Shown here: positions 44,368 through 55,190 of the stretch, piece after piece
Layout of the letters: every line of letters begins with the position of its first letter
How positions within the stretch are numbered: the stretch's first letter is position 1
Source: Aralia elata
Lineage: Eukaryota > Streptophyta > Magnoliopsida > Apiales > Araliaceae
Assembly: GCA_034770075.1 (NCBI GenBank)
Contig: CM068382.1
Span: 12,170,685-12,234,684 of the forward strand
DNA: 64,000 bases
Direction of reading: 5' to 3'
Notes under the pieces: model-generated
The model's input: the letters and a program-made list of their open reading frames with translations, nothing else
What the model was told of the DNA's origin: nothing
Databases searched by the model: none
Made by a program: the position numbers and the translations under genes

Positions 44368-45026
44368 TGTAAGACCTCAATCACACATCGAAAGATATAG
44401 GAAGAATTTATCTATATATAAGGAATTAAGTTACTAACAATAGTACCTTCAGTCATGACCTTTTGGATGAGCCTGTGGTGGGCTGAGATGACCCAAGAAG
44501 ATACTATTGGGCTAGTAATTTAAAGCTTTATTTTGGATAAATTTGATTCGATTCGGACTTGGAATTTGACTCGAGATTTGTTCCGGACTCGGAATTTGAC
44601 CCGGGTTGTTTCATATGGTATCAAAGCCGACAACTCGGATCGGGTCATCCGATCGAGTTACCGGAGGTGAGGACACGAAGTCAACGGGTATTATCCCACA
44701 ATGGCTAAAGAGATAAAGATCTGTGGACCGTGTGTGTGATCAGTTCTGACGAGGACGTCAGAAATTTAAGTGGGGGAATTTGTAACACTCTAATCTCACA
44801 TCGAAAGATATGGGAAGAATTTGTCTATATATAAGGAATTAAGTTACTAACAATAATACCTTCAGTCATGACCTTTTGGGTGGGCATGTGGTGAGCTAAG
44901 ATGACCCAAGAAGATACTATTAAGCTAGCAATTTAAGGCCTTATTTTGGATGGATTTGATTCGATTCAAATTTGGGTTTTGACCCGAGATTTGTTTCGGA
45001 CTTGAGATTTGATCCGAGTTGTTTCA
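44368..45026 (+). mobile_element. TRIM-1: miniature terminal-repeat retrotransposon inserted in the LINE
   Basis: Two 246-bp LTRs (44368-44613 and 44781-45026), each TGTAA...TTTCA, flank a 167-bp interior with TGGTATCAAAGCC (initiator tRNA-Met primer site, 44616-44628) and AAGTGGGGGAATT (polypurine tract, 44768-44780). Flanking pentamers are ACAAA and ACAAG, a target duplication with one change. No protein is encoded, so it depends on other elements. It splits the LINE RNase H sequence. Confidence 0.9.
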
Positions 45027-45260
45027 ACAAGATGGCCCAAAGCTCTGTCATGGTTGCACCAACTCCGGCCAATTTCTTCGTGGTACCTAAAATCCACATC
45101 TTATTAGAGTTGCGAATGATTGAGTGTACGTAGTAGCTCCAACAGAACCATCAACTTGAATACTACTATCAGTATTTATTAGTTTTAACAAACTTAGGAG
45201 GAGGGGAAACCAAGAAACTGATGGCACAGATTTTCCTTTGGAAGAGGGAATTTGACTAGG
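45027..45260 (-). pseudogene. LINE RNase H part right of TRIM-1
   Basis: Minus strand encodes DSSIQVDGSVGATTYVHSIIRNSNKMWILGTTKK-like text (in part) and AGVGATMTELWAIL before the TRIM edge; continued at 44367-44110. See the LINE entry. Confidence 0.55.
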
Positions 45261-46150
45261 ACCGAGGAAGCAAAAGTTTGATGCCTCTTGACAAGTAAAC
45301 TTAATAAGGGCTTCTAAGGTCCTAATATGATGAGATAGCTAGCTAGAATTTATTCCTATTAAACTATATACTCGACATAGCATGACAAAATGTTAAACCC
45401 CATGGAAGACCTAGGGGATGGCCCCTAATGTGCGAGGTAGCATTTCACTTTTATCCAACCTTGAAGATTACCTTGCAAAAACGTCTGATTTGTTGTAAGG
45501 GGGCTTAATTTTGCCCAAAAAGTTTAGCAAAGGAGAACTCTTGCAGCACACAGGACGTGGATACAAGCCAAGCCCTCTCTCACATATCAAACACAAGTTA
45601 TTAGTGATCGATCCAATGAAGATCAGATTTAGTAGGCAATTTATTATCTATCAAATAGTTTTCATATGAATAGCTGAATTTTTGGGGAATGTTGAGAGAC
45701 CATATCCAGTTCCAGGTCAGGTCAGACTCGTAAGAGCTGAGTCTGGAGAAGAAATAGAGTGAGTGATAAGCGAATTTCACAGAATAATTGCCATTTAAAA
45801 ATGTCACACACTTACATAACATACACTGGAAGAGCTAGCTGCAAAGACTGATTTAGTCAACACTAGCAATGGATAAGAATTTAGTTTTCCAGGCAGCCAA
45901 TCTAGAGTTCATATTTGAAAAGATCGATTGGAATTGAGGTTTGGAAACCCTGTTGTGAACTAGAGGGAGACCTTAGTACTTAATTTCCCAAATCAGAGGT
46001 ATAGGCCGGCCATACCTAGAGCAATTAAAGAAAGTAGATAAAATTTGCATCAAATGAGATACCTGAGTCAGATTAGCACGACATAACAACAAGATATCAT
46101 CTGCAAACAACAAATGAGACAACCTAGCTAGGAGCACCCCTAGCCTAGTA

Positions 46151-46691
46151 AGATGAATGGGGTAAAAAAATTAAGCTTATCCCTTTCCTTTCGCCCTGGT
46201 AAAGCCTAAGAAATACTAGTTTATTCGCGATGATATACTTATCTGAGGCCCTTTAGCCTTCCACAAACCTAGCTTGGTTCGGAGTCATTAACTCTTAATT
46301 TCCACAGGTCGGTTACAATTTTATAAATGGTGTTACATCAACTAATATGCCTAAAACGATCCACTTTATTAGATCTCAATTTTTTTTTGAAAGAGTTCTT
46401 CTATGCGGACATGAACTCTTTAAAAAATAAAAGATAAAAATACAAATAGATAAAATTATAAAGAATTCATGTCCAATTATCATATCCGTATAAAATTTTT
46501 GTTTTTAGAACGAGGCAAACGAGGGTGTGACTGTACTAACCAACTATGCAAATACAATGAAATTGAAAATTAAAAGATACCCTCGAACTAAACTCATCTA
46601 GTACACTCTCTTTCTTCAATTGCACTATACACTCTTTTTTATTTATTTTTATAACATCTATATAATTTGTTATTTATCATATTAAATAATA
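46151..46691. other. Degraded LINE upstream sequence and intergenic DNA
   Basis: Minus-strand 46210-46150 still shows a QGERKGISL-like remnant of the RT region preceding FADD. Beyond that no gene is recognised. Confidence 0.35.
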
Positions 46692-46936
46692 CTCTCTCCG
46701 TTAAAAAAAATAAAAAAATATTTTTATTTTTTTAAAAGTCAATTTGAGACATTTAGAAACTTAAAATTAAAATATTTTTCTTTAGTAGAAAGATAAATAT
46801 TATACATTATTCAAAAAGTATTATTAGTTATAAATTTTTTTATAATTTTAAATAAATTATATCAATTTTTGAGTTTAAAAATACGTTAAACTTACTTAAA
46901 AAGTGAATAATAATATTATATTTTAAAGCGGAAGTA
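46690..46936. mobile_element. Stowaway-like MITE, diverged
   Basis: TA at 46690-46691 and 46935-46936 flank a 243-bp AT-rich element with ends CTCTCTCCGTTAAA / TTTAAAGCGGAAG. The ends are only partly complementary, so it is older or a different subfamily. Confidence 0.55.
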
Positions 46937-47171
46937 GTTTATTATTTTTAAATTTCATATCCCTTTGTCATGTACTGAACGACTTGTTTATTAATTATGA
47001 ATCAATTTCTAATGACAATACAATGTTTTGTAGTGTTATATAGCTCCATATTATTTGGTTTTAATAAAAATACTTTTTCTTGATGTAATTTTTTTTATTC
47101 TTTATAATTAAATTAAAACTTGGAGATTTGTATAGATTGATTTAATTTATCAAACTAAAAAAGTCAAATTC

Positions 47172-47701
47172 TTGTGTGATATATAAGTACTCAAGCTACT
47201 ATCACTAATAACTTCAGTTATCACCTTTTAGGTGAGTTTGTGGTGGACTAAGATAATTTAAGAAGATATGTCAAGGCGGTGCATTAACCCTTATTATACT
47301 ATGATTTGATTCGGATTCGGCATTTAACCAGAACTGTTACATATGCAATTCGTCTATCAAAACCGAAAGCTTAGGTTGAGTTATCTAATCGGGTTGCCGG
47401 AGATGAAGATGCGAAATTAGCCGTTTTGAACCGTGTGTGCTATGTGTTTTCAACCTGACAAGGACGTCAAGTATCTAAGTGAGAGAGTTTGTAACACTCC
47501 AATCGCACATCGTATCAGGTGAAAATAGTGCGATATGTATATAAGAATTCAAACTGCTATCATTAATACCCTCAATCATTACATTTTGAGTGAGTCTGTG
47601 GTGGACTAAGATGATCCAAAAAAAATATTATTGAGATAATACATTAAATCTTATTAAACTATAATTTAGTTAGGACTCGAAATTTAACCCAAATTGTTAT
47701 A
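47172..47701 (+). mobile_element. TRIM-2: related TRIM with truncated left LTR
   Basis: Right LTR 47490-47701 starts TGTAACACTCCAATCGCACATCG like TRIM-1. The left LTR is recognisable only from about 47172 to 47341 (ATATATAAGTACTCAAGCTAC ... AACTGTTACA). The interior keeps the CCGTGTGTGCTATGTGTTTTCAACCTGACAAGGACGTCA block seen in TRIM-1. The primer site (about 47343-47362) is damaged by an inserted CAATTCGTC. No protein encoded. Confidence 0.8.
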
Positions 47702-47745
47702 TTACACGCCCATTTTACATTACAAAATTATTTGCTATTATTATT

Positions 47746-47848
47746 TCTATCAATTTGGGCTTTAAAAAACTCAAATGTGAGAAACTTATGAATTTATTCT
47801 ATCAATTTGGGCTTAAAGAACTCAAATGCGACAAACTTATGAATTTAA
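47746..47848. repeat. 52-bp tandem duplication
   Basis: TCTATCAATTTGGGCTT ... AACTCAAATGYGA ... AACTTATGAATTTA occurs at 47746-47797 and again at 47798-47848 with a few changes. Confidence 0.8.
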
Positions 47849-48614
47849 GGCTTGGCCTACTATCTTTTGAATTTAGGTTGAGACTTTGAGAGCTTTCCCC
47901 CAAAACAATAAGCCTCATATGTAGTTGGGCTGGACATTGTACCAACCCCAAGCGCAACTCATACCCAGTCACGTAGTATATCTTCCACTTCTTAAGTGAC
48001 AAAGTTTATTTTCACAAAAAGTGTCATATTTGATAGTTTTTTTCATTAAAAAAGTTCCTTTTTAATGATAATAATAAAAAATTACAAAATATCATCAACT
48101 TTGCCATCATTATAATGATAAATTTTGTAAATGAAATTCTTTTTCCGAACAAAAGGAATATCTATTATAAAATATATAGAAACAAAAACTCAAAAAGTTG
48201 AAATTCGACCGGCTGCACACACTTTCATCAAGTCATCCTTATAATTTTAGCTAAAATCTGAAACTTAAAAGTTGTTTTTTGGTATGTACTATTAATTTTC
48301 TATCTTATTATAGTTCATGAAAGGGATAATGAGATTCGAACCCCGCCCTCTTCTACGGATGTTACCAGACACAATCTCTGGTCTCTTAAAAGTAGAAACC
48401 TTCAACAGTCAATCATATATTAGTTAATTTTGACCATTTTGTTTAATTGTTTTATTCCGTTATTAATTGCACTTATATAAAGCCTGGTAGCAGGTAGGTG
48501 ATGAAGAATGTAAGTATTATCATTTCCTATATATTACCCGGATGTGTTACGCTCAGCTCTTGTATCAGGTGCTTGATATAATATACCAAGACATATATAT
48601 ATATATAGAACGGA
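47849..48614. other. Intergenic DNA
   Basis: No gene recognised. A GATTCGAACCC phrase near 48331 recalls a tRNA T-arm, but no cloverleaf can be built around it. (TA)n at 48593-48606. Confidence 0.35.
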
Positions 48615-48831
48615 TCAAGAGTATAACATATCAAGCATACTCCCTTTAATGACGGATCGGACGTCGGTTTGGTCCTTCGTCATAGGTCCGGTCCGTCGCT
48701 AAAGCTTTTAGCGACGGACTCTATATAATGATGGACCCGTCACTAAAAGCTATGGCGACGGACCAAACCGTCGTCCGGTTCGTCGCTAAAAGGAGTATGC
48801 TTGGTATGTCATTAAAGGGGTATGCTCTTGA
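48615..48831. mobile_element. Foldback MITE with GTCGCTAAAA-type arms
   Basis: The ends TCAAGAGTATAACATATCAAGC / ATGCTCTTGA and about 90 inner bases are inversely complementary (TTTTAGCGACGG, GGTTTGGTCC). It lies between two short (TA)n tracts, so a target duplication cannot be separated from the simple repeat. A shorter related piece (TTAGCGACGG / CCGTCGCTTA) is at 50081-50105. Confidence 0.75.
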
Positions 48832-50531
48832 AATGCACTATATATATATATGAGCTAAATACACTTGTGTTACACTAAGTATCACTAAATTTATAATTAT
48901 ATATATTTATAATTTACCTGATTGGCAACCTGACTGGTATTTATATGGTTTGACTGTAAAAAAAATACGTTTTAACTGTATTAAAATATAATAAATGACC
49001 GTATAAAAACAAAAAAAATGTATAAAAAATGATAGAAATACAAAAAAAAATATTAAGATAATATATATATTTAAAATACCACATTTTTTTAATCAAATGA
49101 TGAAATTTATCATCCTTTCCCTTTAATAAAACAATGAACTAGCTAAAAGAACAAGGCTATAGAAATCAAGAAACAAATCATACCCACCATTTGAACAGAA
49201 AACAAAGCCCTAATACAATGTCGAAATAAAAGTAGAAATAAAAAAATAATAGTAAGAATATGGTCTAGAGTTTGGTACCTAACAACAGGGGTAAGAATAG
49301 CAGGAGGTGAAGATGATTTGGGGGCGTTTTAATGGATCTCCTGAGGAGCTTATTCCTTCTTCTCGCATATTTCTTTCTCAATCTCTGTCACTCTCGTCTT
49401 CTAGCTTTGTACCCTTTCCAGTATAGACACACAAGTATTTCACACTCAATTAGGTGATTTTGGTTATCAAAAGCAATTTTCAAAGTAAGTGTAGTATGCC
49501 TGATGAGCGACAATCACACCACTCCTATTGGTGTGCGGTCAAATACTCAGAAACTCAAAACCCAATCTTACATGTAGAAACAGAAATGCATCTGGAAACT
49601 CAAAACTCATTCTCAGAACCAGAAACCAACCCAGCATTTTACCTTAAAACTCAAACTTATAGAAAAACCAAACCTCAAAACCATCGTCTCCTAAGAAAAA
49701 AAAACAACAGTCCAGATTTGTTGCCGATCCGCAAGAAAAAAGAAAAAGCAACATCCCACATCTATCTCGTGTTGTGCTTGTGAGAGGTTTGTACCCCAGT
49801 TAGTGTTCATGCCTTTAGGTTTTTCTGTTGACTTCATGCCATTTAGATAGGTTTTTTTTTTGGGTTAATTTGGCGTTTCAGAATATTGGTCTTGATGAAT
49901 GACGATGATGAATGTGTTTAGGAACTAAATGACTAAAATTAATTCTTCCTTTGGTACGTGAGTTTTATTAGCTTTTATGATTAAATTAAATATTTTAAAA
50001 ACTAATAATTTAACTTACTTCGTTAATATATATATATATATTTATATATATCGGGCCGGTTCAAGAACAGATCGGTCTTTAGCGACGGTTTTTCCGTCGC
50101 TTATACAATAGGCGATGGTTTTTATATAATACATATAATTCAATGCTAAGGGCTAATTATATTTGTGTGTTGTAATTATTTATCTTTTCATATTATTTTC
50201 ACAACTTTTAACAAATATTTTTGTTTTATTTTTTGTATTTTATCATTTATTCTTATACATTTTTTTTGTATTTTTATGTTTTTATACGGACAAAATATAC
50301 AAAATATAGAGAGATATTATTATTTTATGATAAATATACAATCAAATCGTATTTTAATACGGTCAACATGTATTTTCGGCATCACGTGTCTGACACAAGC
50401 TCCGTTCCAGTCAATTTCCGTCGGAAATTCAATTTGGGGTAAATATTATATGAGATTTGATAGTTTATGTAGCAATTTATAAGCCCAATTATTTTAAGAG
50501 TCGAATTATAAATTTGATTATACTTAGTATA

Positions 50532-50567
<36 letters not shown>

Positions 50568-50575
50568 TGCTAATC
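48832..50575. other. Intergenic AT-rich DNA with simple repeats
   Basis: The stretches 48850-49080 and 50140-50530 resemble each other in inverted orientation (CTAAATACACTTGTGTTACACTAAG versus CTTAGTATAACG ... AATTATATTTGTGTG), suggesting another old foldback or dispersed repeat. (TA)n tracts lie at 50031-50050 and 50537-50575. An open frame at 49454-49783 has no recognisable product. Confidence 0.35.
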
Positions 50576-51655
50576 CACAGCAAACGGTTGCTGTAGCAAC
50601 CCATTTGTTACCTGCCGCTACAGGCTGTAGCGGCAGGGAAGAAATATTTTTTTTTTCCGGCAGAGGTAAGTTGTGAAAAAAAAAAAAAATTCTTCCCCGC
50701 CGCTATAGCCTGTAGCGGCAGTGTTTGGGATTTTTTTTTTCCTTGGCATTTTACTTCTTTGCTAGCGACAGTGTTTGGAATTTTTTTTTCCTTGGCATTT
50801 TACTTCTTTGCCCCTCTTTGACTTAGACCACTCTTTACTTCATAATCCCCACCTGCCGCCACTACTGTTGCTTTATTCCCACAAAGTTTATTACCATTGC
50901 TCCTTTAATAAAGTTACTACACTTTTACTGTTTTGGGGGTTTGCACCTTTAATAAATAAACAATAAATAATAATAATAGTAATAGAAAGAAAATAATAAT
51001 AATAATAAAAGTATATAATAATAATAAGTAAATAATAAATAATAATAATAAAAAGTAATTATTATTAATAATAATAAATAGTAATTAATAATAATAATAA
51101 TAATAAAATTATAATAAGAATAATAATAATAATAAAAGTATATAATAATAATAATAACAATTAAATAATAATAATAATATTTATAATAATCATAAAAAAA
51201 ACAAAAAAAAACTAAAAAATAAAAATAATAATAATGATCCCTCCATTTCAAAATATTAGATAATTTTATATTTTTAAACTAAACTTAAAATATTTAAAAC
51301 TTAAATAAATACTATGAATTCATTAATTTTAAATAAATACATTTGTAAAAATTATACATTAATATATTGTATTATTAATTTATTTAATTAATTTAATTAT
51401 TTGTTATGCATATTAATTTAATTATTATATTTTTGTTTATGTTATATGTATATATTAGAGATTATTTAATGTATAGTTAGAGGATCAGGGTCATGTCAAA
51501 GAGGGAGGGTCAAAGAGGCAGGTGAGGAGGTCTAATTCAAAGAGGGGCAAAGAAGTAAAATGTCAAGGGAATTGCACTGCCGCTACAGGCTGTAGCGACA
51601 GAGAAGAAAGTAATTTTTTTTATCGCAACTTACCGTTTGCTGTGAATTAGCACCC
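50576..51655. mobile_element. Non-autonomous DNA transposon with long inverted ends and a GCTACAGCCTGTAGC palindrome
   Basis: The left end GGTGCTAATCCACAGCAAACGGT and the right end (inverted) GGGTGCTAATTCACAGCAAAC match. Inner similarity extends through TTTTACTTCTTTGCCCCTCTTTG at 50792-50820 versus the inverse at 51535-51565, giving arms of about 200-300 bp. Arms CTGCCGCTACAG and CTGTAGCGGCAG around one base form a 25-bp palindrome at 50612-50636, with variants at 50699-50722 and 51580-51603. The middle (50955-51235) is a TAA-rich simple repeat. No protein. Flanks are (TA)n, so target-site length is not readable. Confidence 0.75.
50955..51235. repeat. TAA/TTA-rich low-complexity tract
   Basis: Dozens of AATAAT repeats with few interruptions, inside the inverted-end element. 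The tyrosine-rich minus-strand open frame across it is an artefact of the repeat. Confidence 0.9.
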
Positions 51656-51689
51656 AAATATATATATATATAAGCGTTCTCTTAGACGA

Positions 51690-52153
51690 CTTACAAGCAG
51701 TGTTCTTAAACCCGGACCGGTCATCGAACCGGAAAGAGGATACCGGGTGGGTAGGTCACTGGTCCAACCAGCGGTCGGACCGTTATTGAACCGGTGACGT
51801 CATTAATATATAAAAATATATATTATTAGTAATTAATAAAAATTTTAAAAATCTCATTTTTTATGAACTAAAACATAATAAAGATGAGTTACAATATTAA
51901 TAAAAGTGGTTAATTTTAATATTAAAAAAAATTTTAGCAAAAAAAAAAAAATTTTAAATTAAAAAACCGGGTCAACCGGGTCAATTAACCGGGTTTACCG
52001 GTTGGACCACCGGTTGAACCGGTGGTCAACGGTCAATCCGGGTTTTGACCAAAACCAGTTTTCTGGGCCAAACCGGACCGGAAGGCGGACCGGTTCCGGT
52101 CTTTACCGGTCTGACCGCCGGGCCGATCCGATTTTTAAAACCTTGCTTACAAG
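51690..52153. mobile_element. hAT-type MITE with perfect 8-bp target duplication
   Basis: CTTACAAG at 51690-51697 and 52146-52153 flank a 448-bp element (51698-52145) with ends CAGTGTTCTTAAACC / TTTTTAAAACCTTG and many ACCGG / CCGGT repeats near both ends. An 8-bp duplication identifies the hAT superfamily. Confidence 0.93.
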
Positions 52154-52465
52154 TTACTATGGAACTTCCTTGCATTGAAGAGTTCTTAGACAAAATAGAA
52201 AATGGGAAGTAACAAAATACTAGTATATCATTTGAAATATAAAGAAAAAAAAATTCTAGTCATTCTAAAATTATAAATACAATATGACTTATTAAATTTT
52301 AAAATTAATATGACTCATTAAAATTTAAAATGAAATAAATTTTATAATTAATAATTTTTATTTTATATTATATAATTTATCATAATTGTATCAATTAAAA
52401 TTAAATAAATTCACATCAATTTAAAATTTAATATATTATCGTTTGATGATAAAATTCAAATGATA

Positions 52466-52725
52466 TATCACTCCGTCCCAAATTAATTGCTCAATTTTGA
52501 CCATTTTAAGTCAAATTGACTATTTTTAGAATTAATAATTAAGCATATATAAATATATTTCTAAAATTATAAAAATTGGAGTTAGTAATAAATTGTATAT
52601 ACTTTCTTTTGATTATAATCTCTTCACCTATATTTTAACAAAAATAATAAAAAGATTAGTTCTAAAAATAGTCAATTTAACTTAAAATGATTAAAATTGA
52701 GTAATTAATTTGGGACGGAAGAGTA
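52466..52725. mobile_element. Stowaway MITE, copy 2
   Basis: TA at 52466-52467 and 52724-52725 flank a 256-bp element with ends TCACTCCGTCCC / GGGACGGAAGAG. The interior is the reverse complement of copy 1 (37855-38111) with modest divergence. Confidence 0.9.
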
Positions 52726-52965
52726 TTTAATTTCGGAACGGAGGAGTAATTGTTTATCATATTTGAATATAGTAGTCTTGTAATGTCGTACGTTTGATTC
52801 TATCAACATAAACGTCAGTTATACACAAAAAACAATTCTCTTTCTAATTTAATCATTTGCAGTTTCTAAAAGAAATAAAATAAAATATTTAATCATTTGC
52901 ACTAATTAAACTATATCAAATCAACTGGTCGCAAGGCCGGCGAGGTAGCTTTAAATTTAATTGCC
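52726..52965 (-). other. EXO70 3' flank
   Basis: AT-rich, should hold the EXO70 3' untranslated region. A second GGAACGGAGGAGTAA at 52735-52750 repeats a MITE-end-like phrase. No gene seen. Confidence 0.4.
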
Positions 52966-54837
52966 TCAACGGCTTCTTCGTCCATCACGTGACGGAGATG
53001 ACGCCACGGACGAAGACGACGACGTACTTTCCCCAAAAACTCCAGTCCCAAAAAACAAATCAGACAAATAATTCCCCAAGTCCTCGGGGGCAAATCTGAC
53101 AATTGCCTCAACCCCAGCTTCCCGCCTAAACAACCCCCTGTTCCTCTCATAAAACTCCTGGTAGACCGGCACCAGCATCTTCACCACCGATGCTTTAATC
53201 TGGTCTCGGAGTTTCGGGTCGGGTATAACCCACGACGATTGTTTCCGGTATGCCTCTTCAAAATCCGAGTTAAACCGCTTGAAACAAGCCTTCGCCACGT
53301 CAGGTGAAATATCAGCCGTTGGATCCTCCGGCAACGATGAGATCACTTTGCTCCATCCAATTCTCACGTAATTTGCCGCGTACTGTTTCACTTTACTCCC
53401 GTGCTTTATCAACCAATCATTTCCCAGCAGAATTTGTAAATTCGAATTTTTGACCTTTGAAACGACGTAGTTTAAGTTGTTCACTAAAAATAAATACGAT
53501 AGCGATACGTCTTTGTACAGCTGTGCCTTGCCGTCGAGTTTACAGAGGAGCACGAGTATAATCCAGGCTAGTCGCAAGGAAATTGCCGACGATGGATTGT
53601 CGCCGGGAGACGGACTGGAAAAATAAGATTCCGGCAACGGTGACTGCGCCGTGAGTGGATAGTCGGCGAGTATATCCGACAATATGCCGCTATAATCGGC
53701 GAGGAAAACGAAGTAGTTCATAACGTAACGCGTTAAAGGATGAACTCCGCCACCAGGAACAACCGATTTGGAAGGCTCCTTTTGAATCGCCGCCTCGAAG
53801 TCGGAGAGCGTCGTACGGATGGCGTCGCCGAGCTTTAGGAGAGATGTGACGGCTTGTGACCGAACGGCGGAGGATGATTCGAAGGAGAAGATTGATTCCA
53901 TATCTTGCCATAGGTCTGAGACAGCGTCGTAAAGGTCAAGCAGACGGAACATTTTCTCCGGCGATTTCTTGCATTTGGCCACATTTCCCGGGAAAACTAA
54001 CAGCATCAGAGCTCCACTCGTCGAGATTTCAGCAAAACACGATTCTATGATTCTGTCGGAGCCGGAGAACACGTGATCGCAGAGGATTCTCTCTCCGTAA
54101 AACAGAGTCTTCATGGCAATTTTTATAGCGTTTAACCACTGCTTGATTTTGAGCTCCAGAACCTCCCAATCCATTTTTTGAATCTTTGCGAAACTCAAAT
54201 TCTCAACTCCGAGATGATACAAGCTCTCATCTATAATCGATTTACGAATAAGTTTGTAAATCTTCACGCACTCTTTTCCATAACCAGACGAAATCATACA
54301 ATCGGCAATCAATTTTAAATCCGCCATTACATTCTCCGATTCTCTCTCCACCTCAGTAACTGAGCTTCCGGCTAGCTGAATCTCATCTTCTAAAGCGACG
54401 TCGTCTTCGAAATCGGACACACTCGTCCGAGCCGATTCTCTGGTCGACCGGTTGGAAATCGATTCGGAATCTAGAAAGTTCTTATTGGCCGACAAAATCT
54501 GGAAAAATTCCTTCTCGAGTATCCTCATTGCGATATTCATAACGTTCTGACCACGAATGAGTTTCTCGGAGCAGGAATTCTCAGATATAAAGTACTCCAT
54601 CGCGGATTGCAGTTCCCTAACGGATTTAAGAAACTCTTTAGAATGAGTTCGGTCTCCGGTAAAGAGCGACGATATTTTGGTGTAGCTTGACGAATCGATG
54701 TCCCATTTTGTGATGACTGATTCGGCGAGCTCCATGTTTTCTTCCATCATCGATGAAGAGAAAGTGTGTTGAGGTGTGGAGCTGAAAGAGTGATGCGAAG
54801 GTGATGGAGATTTGGGATTAAAACACAAATTCTTCAT
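52966..54837 (-). CDS. EXO70H: Exocyst subunit EXO70, H-clade type
   Basis: Encodes 623 residues in one exon, as in most land-plant EXO70 genes. EXO70 is the exocyst subunit that binds membrane phosphoinositides and tethers secretory vesicles at the plasma membrane. The first 35 residues are Ser/Pro-rich. The helical N-terminal part follows (ITKWDIDSSSY, about residues 42-54). The conserved EXO70 domain fills about residues 240-605, with HPLTRYVMNYFVFLADY, LLGNDWLIKHGSKVKQYAANYVRIGWSKVISSLPED and the C-terminal YQEFYERNRGLFRREAGVEAIVRFAPEDLGNYLSDLFFG. The tail is Ser-rich. The N-terminal MKNLCF-type start and overall length fit the H clade (H1/H2/H7 group, tentative), linked in Arabidopsis to immunity and polarised secretion. 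The start is taken as the first ATG, with Met30 as an alternative. No damage is seen. Confidence 0.95.
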   Translation of the reverse strand: MKNLCFNPKSPSPSHHSFSSTPQHTFSSSMMEENMELAESVITKWDIDSSSYTKISSLFTGDRTHSKEFLKSVRELQSAMEYFISENSCSEKLIRGQNVMNIAMRILEKEFFQILSANKNFLDSESISNRSTRESARTSVSDFEDDVALEDEIQLAGSSVTEVERESENVMADLKLIADCMISSGYGKECVKIYKLIRKSIIDESLYHLGVENLSFAKIQKMDWEVLELKIKQWLNAIKIAMKTLFYGERILCDHVFSGSDRIIESCFAEISTSGALMLLVFPGNVAKCKKSPEKMFRLLDLYDAVSDLWQDMESIFSFESSSAVRSQAVTSLLKLGDAIRTTLSDFEAAIQKEPSKSVVPGGGVHPLTRYVMNYFVFLADYSGILSDILADYPLTAQSPLPESYFSSPSPGDNPSSAISLRLAWIILVLLCKLDGKAQLYKDVSLSYLFLVNNLNYVVSKVKNSNLQILLGNDWLIKHGSKVKQYAANYVRIGWSKVISSLPEDPTADISPDVAKACFKRFNSDFEEAYRKQSSWVIPDPKLRDQIKASVVKMLVPVYQEFYERNRGLFRREAGVEAIVRFAPEDLGNYLSDLFFGTGVFGESTSSSSSVASSPSRDGRRSR

Positions 54838-55190
54838 CTTATTTTGGTGAATAAATAATAATTGTATTTTAATGAATAGTTTAGTTTGTCAATTGGAAGG
54901 AATATTTATTAGAGAATAAGTTGTATATATGAGTTTGCTCACTGCATGTGTTTGATGAAATGGGAAGAGGGAGAAAGATGGGGGAATTGGGGATGGTAGA
55001 GGGGTCTATATATATATATATATATTCGGCTAAACGCGGAGATGATGTGCATGGGATATTGACGTTTGCGCGGGCGGAAACAAAGTTGTTGACTGGAGTA
55101 CTGTGACGCGTCAAATTGTGCAGGCTAATAGTAACTGAGCTTGCATTGCATTTGGGTGGCAAGAGTTTTGACTTGCCAAATGGCATATGC
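54838..55190 (-). promoter_or_regulatory. EXO70 upstream region with (TA)n tract at the TATA position
   Basis: A (TA)n tract at 55006-55025 lies about 170-190 bases upstream of the ATG and can serve as TATA box on the minus strand. Its length could vary between individuals. The leader between is AG/CT-rich. No specific factor site is claimed. Confidence 0.45.

Larger units (their letters stand above)
44110..46150 (-). pseudogene. LINE (L1-type non-LTR retrotransposon) remnant: RT, zinc-binding and RNase H parts
   Basis: On the minus strand about 46150-45990 reads LSHLLFADDILLLCRANLTQ, with the RT catalytic FADD at 46096-46107. Positions 45822-45601 read NGNYSVKFAYHSLYF ... WNWIWSLNIPQKF ... 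DNKLPTKSDL, the RT zinc-binding-like domain that follows RT in plant LINEs. An RNase H-like end follows at about 45200-45027 (VDGSVGATTYV, AGVGATMTELWAIL) and, beyond the TRIM insertion, 44367-44110 (FKHVLLESDAQ, FQEANRAVDYL). Frames are broken by several stops. These enzymes would copy LINE RNA at a nicked chromosomal target. No poly-A tail was identified. Confidence 0.75.

Noticed and set aside
48320..48420. tRNA-like GATTCGAACCC box
   Set aside because: No acceptor, D or anticodon stems could be paired around it on either strand.
49454..49783. 109-codon plus-strand frame
   Set aside because: Composition follows repeated AAACTCAAAAC-like DNA; no domain, no relative recognised, no promoter evidence.
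50165..51251. Tyr/Phe-rich open frames (50165-50482 on plus, 50949-51251 on minus)
   Set aside because: They arise from T-rich and TAA-rich low-complexity DNA without stop codons by chance.
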